A DNA stretch of 64,000 nt from Hetaerina americana (taxonomy: Eukaryota > Arthropoda > Insecta > Odonata > Calopterygidae): positions 46,040,027 through 46,104,026 of the forward strand of contig JAKTNV010000010.1 of assembly GCA_022747635.1 (NCBI GenBank), given 5' to 3'. This document shows positions 37,201 through 47,540 of this stretch, one piece after another. Within the stretch, counting starts at the first letter, position 1. Each line of letters begins with the position of its first letter. The notes under the pieces are model-generated. The model saw only the letters and a list, made by a program, of their open reading frames with translations, did not search any database and was not told where the DNA came from. The position numbers and the translations under genes are program-made.

Positions 37201-38262
37201 GACTCGCACACTAAAGCATGCTCCAGTCTCCCACTGCAACACCTGATCTGCAACTGGTCGCCATACTTTCCTTCTACCGCACACACAGCCCCACCCGACC
37301 GAGCCGTTTGGGCCAACGGCTTCCTCGCCACTTACTCATTCGGTTCCTTCCCTTGTTTCCTCAGAGAAATCCACCGTCACCACCCCATACCCTACTCAAC
37401 CGTCTTCCCCTTCCAAACGTTCCCTCCTCTCCCCTTCTCACTCTCCCCTCCGCGATCAAACGCAGGTTTTGTGACAATATATCTCTTCTTCCAGCGCCCC
37501 CAAAAACCTCGAGTACCGCCAAGTCCCCGTCTTCCATTTCTCTTCCCTCCCTCTCCAACTTTTTCCACACCCCATCTCCTCAGCCAGACCACGATCAAAA
37601 TCCCGTAGGAAAGGATCCCCGCACCCAAGCGTCGCACCGCCCACCGGAGGCCACCCCTCTGCATCACATACTTCCCGCAGACCCTCCGTCAACACCTCAC
37701 CCGCGCTTACATCCCCAAAAACAACAGCTGCCGACGGCCGGGGTCGACTGCGAGTCACGTCCCTCGGTGCGATCCGGTCGCAGTTCCGCATGCATCATTG
37801 AGAGGGACGATGGATATATTCCCTTTCGCCGTGCGCCGAAAATCTCTCGCGCCCCCTCGCATGGAGTGAGCGTCCGGAGATAGAGGGAGAACTCCGTAGT
37901 CTCCTCAAGGAAGTCGCACTCCTAGGATCTATCCTTTTTTTCGACCGAAAGGAGTCGGTGGGTGGGTTTGGAAAGAAGGAAAAGTGTGTCAAGGGGGAAT
38001 GTGTGAGGGAGGGGTTTCTAAGTGGATATATCGCTCACAATTTTACTTCCAGAGGAAATCCAGAGAGAGCCCGAACAGTGCTTAAACTGTCTTAAGTGGG
38101 GAGAGGGATATAAATAGGGGTGGTGGGTGTGTCTGTGATAGGCTGAAGAAGGAGGGATGGTGGCACGGGAGCCACAGCGAGGGTAGGACCGAAACATTAG
38201 GAAAGGGATATATATGATAGGGAAAATAGAAGTGCCAAGCATATTCGGGGTTTTGTGCGTGC
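37201..38262. other. GC-rich island 7 with a 221-codon open frame
   Basis: C/T-rich from about 37205 to 37720, CpG-containing near 37620-37860, then G/A-rich from 37940 to 38230. The frame at 37218-37883 (plus, 221 codons) is the longest outside mobile elements. It is rich in Pro, Ser, Leu and Arg, has no domain I know, and the opposite strand is also open (for example 37456-37791), so I treat it as composition-driven. A plus-strand CTGAAGA (38143-38149) followed by GACCGAAAC (38187-38195) with a GTGGC/GCCAC hairpin between resembles the Penelope-like termini. Confidence 0.5.
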
Positions 38263-41200
38263 ACCACTGTATTTTATATATATTAAGCCTGTGTCACATT
38301 TACAAAATAAATGGGTAATTAAATCTATTAGTTTCCGAGTTAGGTGAGACTTAAATGAAAATATTTTAATTGATACAAATGGTTATTTTGTTAAAAATAT
38401 TTTATAAAGCTTGACTAACTCTGATGGAATATTAGGGATTATGAAATGTTGTCATTTAATAACGACACTGATTCAAAACCCGGATCGTGATGAAAGAAAA
38501 ATTTTTATGATGTAAATATTTCAGTTCTAGCAATTACTTTCACATAATCGGTACACACGTTTGTGTATTTCATCGCAAGCTTAATAATCAATTTATGGAG
38601 ATGGTCCCACTTTTATCGCAACTTAAATAAATTTAACTATTGCATATATTATCCTTTAAATGTGTTAATTAATCGGTTGGCACAAAACCTGTATGCGTGA
38701 AGCTAGGTAACATTTACGAGCGACACGTCAGCATAAACATTCATGCCATCAAAAAATATTGTAAACCTATATTTCGGCCCATTGGCATTGAAAAACCCGT
38801 AAAATATCAAATAAAATGTTGGATTTCAATGGAGAGGTGCCTAATAAAAGAATAGTTATTATAATTATCAACAGGACTAGGACGAAATAGCCAATTGGGA
38901 AGGGAGAATTCCCTGTTCATCAAAAATTGAGAAAATATCAGTAAAAACACTGTGAAATTGTCTTAAAAATATATTCCCACACGCTTAAAGACTATTATTT
39001 GGATTATTAGAGTATTTTTATACTATTTTTATTAGAATTTTAAATACCCATTGTAAAAGCTTATCATCGCTATGAGAAACTGCAGTACTTAAGACTTGTA
39101 GCAGCACCGAAGAGAATGAGATTGGATATCCCGCCCCTAGGAGCTAGATTTGAATACCGACCATAGAGTAGTAATAATTGATAATTAGCTGTTTATACGG
39201 ACGAAAAGTAGAGAGAGCCTTATTTGAAGCATTTTTATAGAACATAGGTTATCGAGCCTTGTCTTCTTTGCGTATCTCGAATTTCTTTCTTGGGATTCTA
39301 GCGGTTTGTCTGGCCGGTTAAATGCGTGTCTACATCTATCCCCCACACAAGGAACAGCAAGGGAAAATTATCTCAAAATATGCAGACCTCCCTATAATAA
39401 CTACTGCTTACTACAAACAGCACTAAAAGGGCACTCGTGTCTTGACGCCTAGGGAATTACATCATCCGGGTAAAATAAATGCCCTGCCCAGTGGAGAGAT
39501 TTAAACACCCGTTTTTCCACCTCCCATAACGATGATAACAAAAACATGGTCAAACACGACAGTGCAAGCATTCTAGCTGCTACCATTTGTGTATTTACTA
39601 TTTAGATAGAGCGCTTATAGAGCTTGTTTCCTCATGTTTTGTTTTTCCTTTGCAAACAGTTGTGTAAATAATTTCTCACCTCCCGACAATTAAGCTATTA
39701 ATGACTACACTGCTGCTATGATTCCTCTTTTTGGGTAACAAGTTATAATGTGGATAAATTATGAGCGCTAAAATTTCCAATTTGCAATTCATAGGTGAAT
39801 TCAAAATTTCATTGCAAATGACGTGAATCTTAGTGTTAACATTCTAGATGGATACGTTTGCGTCCATTAAAATCTTGTTTGCATATTTTTTGTGATTAAT
39901 GAATGCCAATGTATTTCAAAAACTCCTCATTAAAGAAAATCATTTTGTTAGCACATTAAAAGAAGTTGGTAGATGCTCTGGAAGTGGGTCACATTTGTCA
40001 CGCACCGTACTTAATTCCCTCTATTTTTTATCTCACATTTATTTTATACATTAACTATAGGTAGTACACATTTGTTGCAGCCTTTATAGTGAGGCCACTG
40101 ATTTGATTTGCGTATTAATTCACTGTACTTTAAGTTCTCACAATGGAACATCACAGCGGAAGGTTAGCTACTCCTAATGGTTAAGTTGCACACTATTTCC
40201 AGCAGACGCATAGCAATTCTATCGGTATATTAAATGAGAAATCAACAGCTATGTAACAGGAAATAATAATTATTAAGAGTAATATTTTAATTAATGTTTA
40301 AGGATCCTTAGGCTATGTGCGATTTAAAGTACAATCGTCTTCATTATCGGAATCAAAATCTTATCCTCTAAGTAGTATTTTGAATTAAAAATTCAATATA
40401 ACCTAATGATCTTTTAATTGGATTCCATAAATATTCTAAACAGTTAAAGTTAACTTATGGTAAGAACTATTTCATAAAATATTTTAAATATCTTTCGGTT
40501 CTCGTTCTAACACCTCCTTGGTATTATTTTCATCCTTAGGCGTTTACATTTCACGCACAAATCTACCTACAGGAATAATGCATATACTTTATTGATCAAG
40601 TGCCTTAATCGCAAAAAATTCAAATAGCAAAACAAAAAATGTAGATAGTTGAAAGCATTTTATTGATGCTTGTGAATTTCACTTGGTAAATTATTTTTTA
40701 TTGCTAAAGTGTCACGTGTATTAAGAAATGAACATTGTATTTATTGATTAAAAATTTTACTCTAAGACGGGTTATGATTGTCTTAGGTTTTTTTTCCTTT
40801 TTAAAATTCTGCAAGTTTCTTTATCTCATTATTTTTATATAAACTTTGGCAACATTTTACAAGGAACACGACAAGGCTCAAAAGTACCAAGTAATTATTA
40901 ATGTTTCCCTGGAATGCTATTTTTATGCATATAATTTATTTCTACGCATTGATTTTAATTTTTCTTTACGTGATTTCAAAGGACTTTAACTGAATTAGTT
41001 TTAGCGAGGGCAGTGCATACATGATTTTGCTCTGTTGATCTTTAAGCACTTTACATATCACATGTCATATTCTTGTAGCTTGTTATAAGCTGGGATTTTG
41101 GATTTTTGCGGTACCATTAATTATCGAGCAAAAAATCAGAGAACATATATATTCCCTTTGAATTTAGTTTAAATTCTCCCCATGCTTGGTGGGTCTAAGG

Positions 41201-41517
41201 CAATAGTATCACAATACCCCAATATAGCGAAAGCGATTAATGTCATATACATACCAGTGATAAACCCGACGGATTGTTTGATAGTTACGTAATAATAAGC
41301 CTTAGAACAATTGAATTACCCACTGTAGTGGAGGTGAGTTTTCGAGGGACATTTCGTTTGCCTATAGTTTCCCGGAAAGACCTGGCACACATATTATCGC
41401 TCACCTTTAGTGAAATTGGATTTGTCTAGTCATCACTGTAACATAAACTATCTTACTCATCTTTAGTTAATTTAAAAAATATTCTTTAGTTTTATCAACC
41501 TGAATTATTGGTATGTA
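38263..41517. other. Unassigned AT-rich sequence
   Basis: No gene recognised. Possible tRNA-like T-arm remnants near 39156 (GATTTGAATACC) and 39504 (minus) are too weak to call. Confidence 0.45.
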
Positions 41518-41550
41518 CGAGGGTCATCCGGAAAGTAGTACCCGTTCGTG
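41518..41550 (+). repeat. Left terminal inverted repeat of deleted mariner
   Basis: It is 33 bp and exactly complementary to 42238-42270. This is the expected transposase binding and cleavage site. The TA just outside is the target duplication. Confidence 0.95.
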
Positions 41551-41669
41551 CCGCATGAAGTGCTGACGACGCGAGTAGCCGCTGGACGAGGTCCGATAGC
41601 TTCAGTGGCTTGTCTGCCTTCTCTGAGCCAAGTTGCGTGACGCTAGCATTGCCTGTGTTGTTTCTGTGA

Positions 41670-42077
41670 TTGTTTACAATGTTTAAAAAAATTGAGAACG
41701 CCGCCAGTTGTGAAGTGAGGGCAGTGATTAAATTCCTCAATGCAAGAAACGTTCGCCCATGTGATATTCATCGCCAATTAAAGGAGGTGTATGGAGACAA
41801 TGTAATGGACGAGTCGTCTGTTCGGCGGTGGTGTCGCAACTTCAACATGGGGAGGGGGAACACACACGACGATGAGCGTTCGGGGAGACCGTCTGTCATT
41901 ACAGACCAACTGGTGAGCTCAGTTGACGAATTCGTGAGGAACGATCGGCGCGTCACAATTGATGACATCTGTGAGCATTTTCCCAATGTTTCTCGAACAA
42001 TTGTTCATGAAATTGTTAAACACCATCTGCATTATGCAAAAATTTGTGCAAGATGGGTCCCTCGCGTATCTCAATGA
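41670..42077 (+). CDS. Truncated mariner transposase, DNA-binding domain only
   Basis: The 135-residue ORF starts at MFKKIENAAS. Residues about 5-55 match the first helix-turn-helix of mariner transposases of the SETMAR-like type (CEVRAVIKFLNARNV, then IHRQL..VYG and SSVRRWCRNF). A NTHDDERSGRPSVI linker follows at about 61-74, then a second helix-turn-helix (NDRRVTIDDICEHF...SRTIVHEIV), ending in ARWVPRVSQ. All three catalytic Asp residues of DD34D are absent: the ORF stops where the core should begin. The product, if made, could bind its own terminal repeats without cutting. The frame has no other lesion. This ATG is the family's usual start. Confidence 0.9.
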   Translation: MFTMFKKIENAASCEVRAVIKFLNARNVRPCDIHRQLKEVYGDNVMDESSVRRWCRNFNMGRGNTHDDERSGRPSVITDQLVSSVDEFVRNDRRVTIDDICEHFPNVSRTIVHEIVKHHLHYAKICARWVPRVSQ

Positions 42078-42174
42078 GCTGGCGGCGAAGGACTATGCAG
42101 CAGGAATACAGAAACTTGTCACACGTTATGACAAATGCCTTAATTTGCTTGGAGATTATGTTGAGAAGTAGTTT
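42073..42174 (+). pseudogene. Mariner transposase C-terminal piece
   Basis: In a different frame from the N-terminal ORF, the sequence reads LNELAAKDYAAGIQ then KLVTRYDKCLNLLGDYVEK and a stop. This is the typical C-terminus of the same transposase type (GIQKL..RYDKCLN...YVEK). The catalytic core between ARWVP and LNELAA is deleted, about 180 residues, and the join is out of frame. Confidence 0.88.
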
Positions 42175-42237
42175 AAAGTATCCTCTTTCAAATAAAATTT
42201 TTTATGTTTGTTAATATTTACTTTTGTGTCTTTATTT

Positions 42238-42270
42238 CACGAACGGGTACTACTTTCCGGATGACCCTCG
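42238..42270 (-). repeat. Right terminal inverted repeat of deleted mariner
   Basis: 33 bp, exactly complementary to 41518-41550, followed by TA. Confidence 0.95.
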
Positions 42271-42272
42271 TA

Positions 42273-43221
42273 ATACCGTAGCCCTGTGAAAAAATATATG
42301 ATAAATCAAAGCAGCATATTTTTGAATGGATCCCTTGCTTTGAGTCCCTTTCCTTCGCTTTTTAACCTTGGAAACATTTCGACTAAGGGCGAATTTTCCC
42401 TAAGGAGCCTGTAGAAGAGGCCTTGAGGTCGGAGATCAAAATGGCCAACATATATCCATGGGAATGAATCGTAGTCCAGTGACCTTCCGATCCTTGGTGG
42501 AGGCAGGGAAAGGTTAGGAACTCCGTGCCCTATTCCGATACTCATAGCGGGATCGCCGAAAAACAACTCCCTTTAGCGTTTTTCCCTCCTATGCCCCAAA
42601 TCCCTTTCCTCCATCTTCTGCGTCCAGTATTATTATTACTCAAATTTGCTGTCTTGGTTGCGCGGCTTGCGTCCATGAAACTCTTTGGATGAATATGATA
42701 TATTTTGATAGAAAAAAACGAGAATACTTTTTCGGCATGCTGAAATACGATTCATGCCATTGGATAAGAATTACTAGGAGATAACACGTGAAAATCCTGC
42801 AGTTCCCAACAAACGCTTATGAAATTATTTTAGCAGTTGAAAAAAAACCTTGATTTGAGAATATGCACAATGTTCTTGGAGTCCTTTTTACGACTTTTGT
42901 GAAAAAAATGTATGCAAATGACTGCTCAAAATTGTTTGCTTGATGGACTGATTAATGTGTACACAAACAAAAAGATTTCAATTTGATAGATGCATTAATA
43001 TTTTCACCATATAGTTTTATAAGTGAATACTAGCGGAAAAGAAATTTAGTACATCTAAATTCAAAGAACTGAACGAAATGCCGTGAAGGCTGGTAACTTC
43101 AACTGAGTCATCCACTGATGGGTATCGTAATGCTGAAAGTTCACTAGGCAAAAGTAATTCGCCTTGACAGTGACACGAACCCGGATTCGGTAATGTAGGA
43201 AATTTATATTTTAATATGAAT
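42273..43221. other. Unassigned AT-rich sequence
   Basis: I see no gene. The last 80 bases contain ATTCGCCTTGAC (about 43157-43168) and a minus-strand GGGTTCGTGTC that may be part of a SINE. Confidence 0.45.
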
Positions 43222-43300
43222 CCTATGTGGCATAGCTCATTTAAGCACTCGGCCGTAACTCGAACGGGTCCAGGTTCGCCTTCCGGTTAAATGAATGATT
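43222..43300 (+). mobile_element. tRNA-like SINE head (candidate)
   Basis: GGCATAGCTCATTTAAGCAC resembles a tRNA A box and D arm, GGCCGTAACTCG could be an anticodon arm, and GTCCAGGTTCGCC resembles a T arm and B box with correct spacing. There is no acceptor stem pairing or intact cloverleaf, so it is not a functional tRNA gene. The body and tail were not recognised. Confidence 0.5.
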
Positions 43301-44509
43301 CTAATGTTGTGAGTTTTATGAGTTAATTTGATATAAATCAATATTTTCCCCTCAAATCCAAGTTAAAAGAACTGGTTCTCGTCCTTACTAAAAATTACTA
43401 TAGGGTTAACTTCATCTTTGGATAATAGCGACACATACTGATTTGAAAAAATAGCTATATTCCTGTTAAACAAGTCTCTAAATGATGATCTGATACTTGC
43501 TTTAGTTATATTCTTTCTCGTATATTTCGGAAAAAGTATTACGAAAATAAATATTTTCTATGTAATTATTCACGTTTTGATGGATTTGAAATCATTATCT
43601 TCTATGATATTATGCTTGAGCTAACCAACATTTTCATTATGTTCCTGAATGAAGAAGTTTTATTGCGCCATTTAAGTTTTTAAAGAATAACTAACTTTCC
43701 AATAAGTGTGACGTAAAGTTAATCAGGTAGGCTAATATCATAAATAGTTTCCTCGAAAAGAATTATGTTAAATATTTTTTGGTAGTTCAATCAGAGATGT
43801 TCTTAAAGTTTATCACAATGATGTTTTACTTGTATTCTACCTACGAGTATGTGAGACACATGTTCGAAATAACACTCTGAAAAATATTTTAAATTGTGGC
43901 GCATCTCTAAGGAATTATTATATTACGAGAAAATGCAATCCTCTATAATATCAGGCTAAGATATTCCGTTGGTATGGATTCACGATGCTTCGTTATGCAT
44001 TAAAATAGGAACGCCAAGGCAAACTCTACTGCGTTAAGTCGTCAGAAATGGGAGCGATTGAGAGCTGGATCCTTATTTTCTGAGCAAACGATTTACGTCA
44101 AATCCTCCCGTCTATTTAAAGAAAAATCTGCCCACGTGGACTTTTGGTCATTTTTGTTGTAGAACTACGGCCTATTATTCCGATTAACTTGAATACTGCG
44201 AAACAAAATCGGAGACGGCGTATTATTCGTACATACCTCAAAATTTACAACTACTGTACGTTATCGAAGACGAGGTTGCTTAGAAAAGGATGCCAGGACA
44301 CCAATATTTTACGATACCAATACAGACGTGACCGTAATTTAATGTACTTACGATAAGAGTATCAGAGCACGCTGAAGTTTTTTGAAAGCAGTCGTTGAAG
44401 CACGACTACGTAACTTTTTTTAAAAGTTTTCCGCTCTACGCATCATGGTGATATTGATTGTGGCGGCACTGGAACGAGATTTCAGAACTGTTGCTGCTCA
44501 AGTCTATTT
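43301..44509. other. Unassigned AT-rich sequence
   Basis: I see nothing recognisable. The frame at 44144-44356 (70 codons) has no domain. Confidence 0.5.
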
Positions 44510-45330
44510 CTTTTATTTCGACTGGGATCTGGTAAATGGAAGGTGGGCGTGGGAGAAGTAGAAAAAATTTCGATCGAGTAGATGAATCTCAAAGGTATTG
44601 TAGATAGAGGCGAAATGGTTAGAGGCGAGGGGGTAGGTACACTGAAGGGGTTGAGGGACAAGAGAGGGAAAGAGATATGTGAGTGAAGGATAGGAGAAAC
44701 AGAGAGAGAGATAGAGAGAGGGTGGGGAGGTAGAGTTTCGGAGTGAGGGCAACAAAGGGATATAAGGTTAGGGTTGGCGGGCGAGGGACGGGGTCGGAGG
44801 GGATATTCCAGTAAATCGATCCCGTTGAGGACGCTCTGAGGAAATGTGACCTTACGGCCGACTCCACGCTAAGGGTGCCACGGAGAAAGAGTGCAGGGGT
44901 AAAAATAACACACCACTCTTTTCCCACGCAAGTCGTTTCGTTTAAAAGCCGAGATGGGGGGGGGTGGGAAAGGAGGGGTTTGAGGCAAAGGGAGTTGTTT
45001 CGAGGTGCGGGTATGGAGGGAGCAAAGGAGAAAGGAACACACGAGTAGGAGTAGCAGGCGCTAGTATTATGTGCGCCCCACGGAGGCGTAAAAACAAAGT
45101 GAGTGGTTGGGAGAAGGAGAGTCGGGGATAGATAGGGAAAGGTTTTCGCTTATCCTAGGTTTGTGTTTATAGATTCGGCGCGGCACGGACTGACTAACCC
45201 CGCATCCATCCATCTCGATGCCAAATTCAAACGTACTCCCATCCCTCGGATTTCCTGTTCCCATCCTCTGCCGAATAATAACCCACCTACGGGAATAACT
45301 AAGTGGAAAGTGTGAGTGAGAGCCCGCGAG
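44510..45330. other. GC-rich island 8, G-rich then C-rich
   Basis: The plus strand is G/A-rich from about 44620 to 45060, including a GAGAGAGAGATAGAGAGAG run near 44702, then modestly C-rich at 45180-45300. Overlapping minus-strand frames (44619-44927, 45067-45414) are compositional. Confidence 0.5.
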
Positions 45331-47377
45331 TGAGTGTAAGCGATTACGTTCGAGATGCAAATTGAATTTCGTAATCCAAAGCCCAACATGAAGCTGAAGA
45401 TTTGATCGAATCAAATCGTATTAAATCGCGCCCTCCGTAACACCCTACAATGACAAGTTTACATCCCTTTGCAGGAAATCGACATCCCCACGGATATCTC
45501 CTTAAAATTACTCTTCTTGTTCCAAAACACCTTCCGGAAGGTGGGAATTGATCTGCCAATTATTCCCAGTTCCCGTTCTTTAATCCTTCTGCTACCATAT
45601 CAATATTTATATTGGTTAATGAACGTAAATAAAAACGTAGAATTTCTTCAATCCCCCGTTGTGGATCGAAAACCAATGAAAACTAATCATCGCGCTGCTT
45701 TAAATTGTGATGTGGATTGAGGCCGCGGTATGGAACTTAAAACGATTTCCGATGCCAGAATGATTCACAAGAGTGATATGCTGGAAGAGTTGAATTTTCT
45801 GAAAGAAGAACTTGATTTCATGACGATTTGGGTGAAAAGGTAATGAGAATGTGAAGGAGAAGTGTGATGTTTTACTGGCAAGGCCACGTAGGGAAAATGC
45901 ACCAAGGTTTTGAATCTTCATCGCAGAAGGTTTACACTGACGAATGACAAAAAATTAAAGGAAGTTTCCCAAAGATTAGCAGTAAGTTAAACGAGAAGGA
46001 AGTGCAGTGTTGTCACTAGAAAAAAGCTACAATTGAGGTCCTTCATAGCACAAAGGTTGCATTAATAATGAGAAAGGACTCTTAGAAATGGACGCTTTAA
46101 TATACTTATTGCACGAAAAAAATTATAATGTCTCGTTAAGTCATACCACTTGGAATTAGCAATGTTAATACACCTAATAATTGACAAATGAATGTACTCC
46201 TTCTCGCGGACATAACTAAACTAACGTAAGACTGTGATTGAAATAATCATTATTATCCTTTAATTCTATTATAAACACAACTTATTCACCCCAATATATC
46301 CATTAAAATCGGATATCTAAACATCTTCCACCTTACGCCTCCGTGATGAGTAGCAGGGCATAATTAAGCTGCAGGAGCACGAAAGCTTGAGTATGCTAAT
46401 TCATTGTGATTCCGCAGGAAAAATTCTCTTTATTTTAGAAATGCTACCATTTCAAAATATTAATCCGAAGATTACTCATAGAAACGTCTGGGGTGTGGGG
46501 AATACAGTCAAAAGAAGGAAACAATTAAGGTGAAGTGAATGCCTCATCGTCCAAGTCCTCAGAATAAAGAACCCAAATAGAAAATGATGTTAAAATATCC
46601 ACAATGCTGAATCAAAAGAATTTGAATCCATCAAATAAATGGCGTGGAGATTCTTAAATGAAAATGGCGAAGAGAGTTACTATATTGCTTTATTATTACC
46701 TAACTGTACCATTTGGGACTTTGAAGTCAAAAATCTAATTGTAAGTTGATTAAAATAGAGAACTAATCTTCCAGTTTTGTAAAAACATTTCTTACAATGA
46801 ACAGAAAGTGTCACATTACTACTTGACATACATTTTTCACTAGAAGCCATTGAAATACCGGCAAGACCTTAAGCACCAGCAAAAATATTTGAATGAGTGT
46901 AATTCAGACTCAGAGGGAATTATTTTAGCTCGGTATGATGATGGCAGGTGAAAAAGCAAGAGGTTAAGGTCAAACGGGTCGATATAAGGAATCTTGTTTC
47001 ACTCGCATAACGCGTGCTGACGATTGCATGATGCATCAGGAACGCAAAATTGAGTTAACCGAAAGTAAAATGTCAAGAAATCACCAATGGCCTCAATGGT
47101 TGTCCATGGAACACCATGCAACACATTCTTCAGTGGTAGGATAAAGATGCTTTTTGATCGATATGCACACATTCACGAGCACGCGAGGGGACGTTTCCCA
47201 GTCCGTAAATCAAGTGCGGATATTTCACGTGGCCGGGGGATTGAAAAACTGGCTCTCGTGTAACTATTTACGAGATAATAGGTCGTCTGTATGATGTGGC
47301 GTATCGACTGTGGGTAAATATTTATCCATATTTCAATTCCCATATTCTGCGTTGTCAATTAAACGTTTGTATGTGTG
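45331..47377. other. Unassigned AT-rich sequence
   Basis: I see no recognisable gene or element. The frame at 45469-45720 has no domain. Confidence 0.5.
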
Positions 47378-47390
47378 TATATATATATAA

Positions 47391-47431
<41 letters not shown>
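47378..47431. repeat. (TA)n microsatellite at LINE 3' end
   Basis: An almost pure TA run with two interruptions. It abuts the 3' tail of the minus-strand RTE-like copy. Confidence 0.95.
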
Positions 47432-47436
<5 letters not shown>

Positions 47437-47540
47437 TTTTTTTAAGGTAATCTACCGGTTAAGGTAGGTTTTTCGATGGACACAACTACCAAACAAATAT
47501 TTTATTACTCCTAACAAAACACAAAATCCATCATCCTACT

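Larger units (their letters stand above)
41518..42270 (+). mobile_element. Internally deleted mariner with perfect 33-bp inverted repeats
   Basis: The terminal inverted repeats at 41518-41550 and 42238-42270 start CGAGGGTCATCCGGAAAGTA and are identical over 33 bp. TA flanks both ends (41516-41517, 42271-42272). At 753 bp it is about 550 bp shorter than a full mariner, because the catalytic core is missing. The perfect termini and unbroken 5' ORF suggest a recent insertion. A copy of this kind can still be moved in trans if a matching transposase is present elsewhere. Confidence 0.95.

Noticed and set aside
37218..37883. 221-codon open frame in GC island 7
   Set aside because: Low-complexity Pro/Ser/Arg composition, open frames on both strands, no domain. 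Explained by the C-rich tract lacking stop codons.
39100..39520. Possible tRNA-like SINE remnants
   Set aside because: Only T-arm-like fragments (GATTTGAATACC, and GTGTTTAAATC on the minus strand) without an A box or body.
43270..43290. Functional tRNA gene from the B-box-like GGTTCGCC
   Set aside because: No acceptor stem pairing and no complete cloverleaf; better read as a SINE head. The same applies to the B boxes at 28.1, 58.3 and 59.8 kb.
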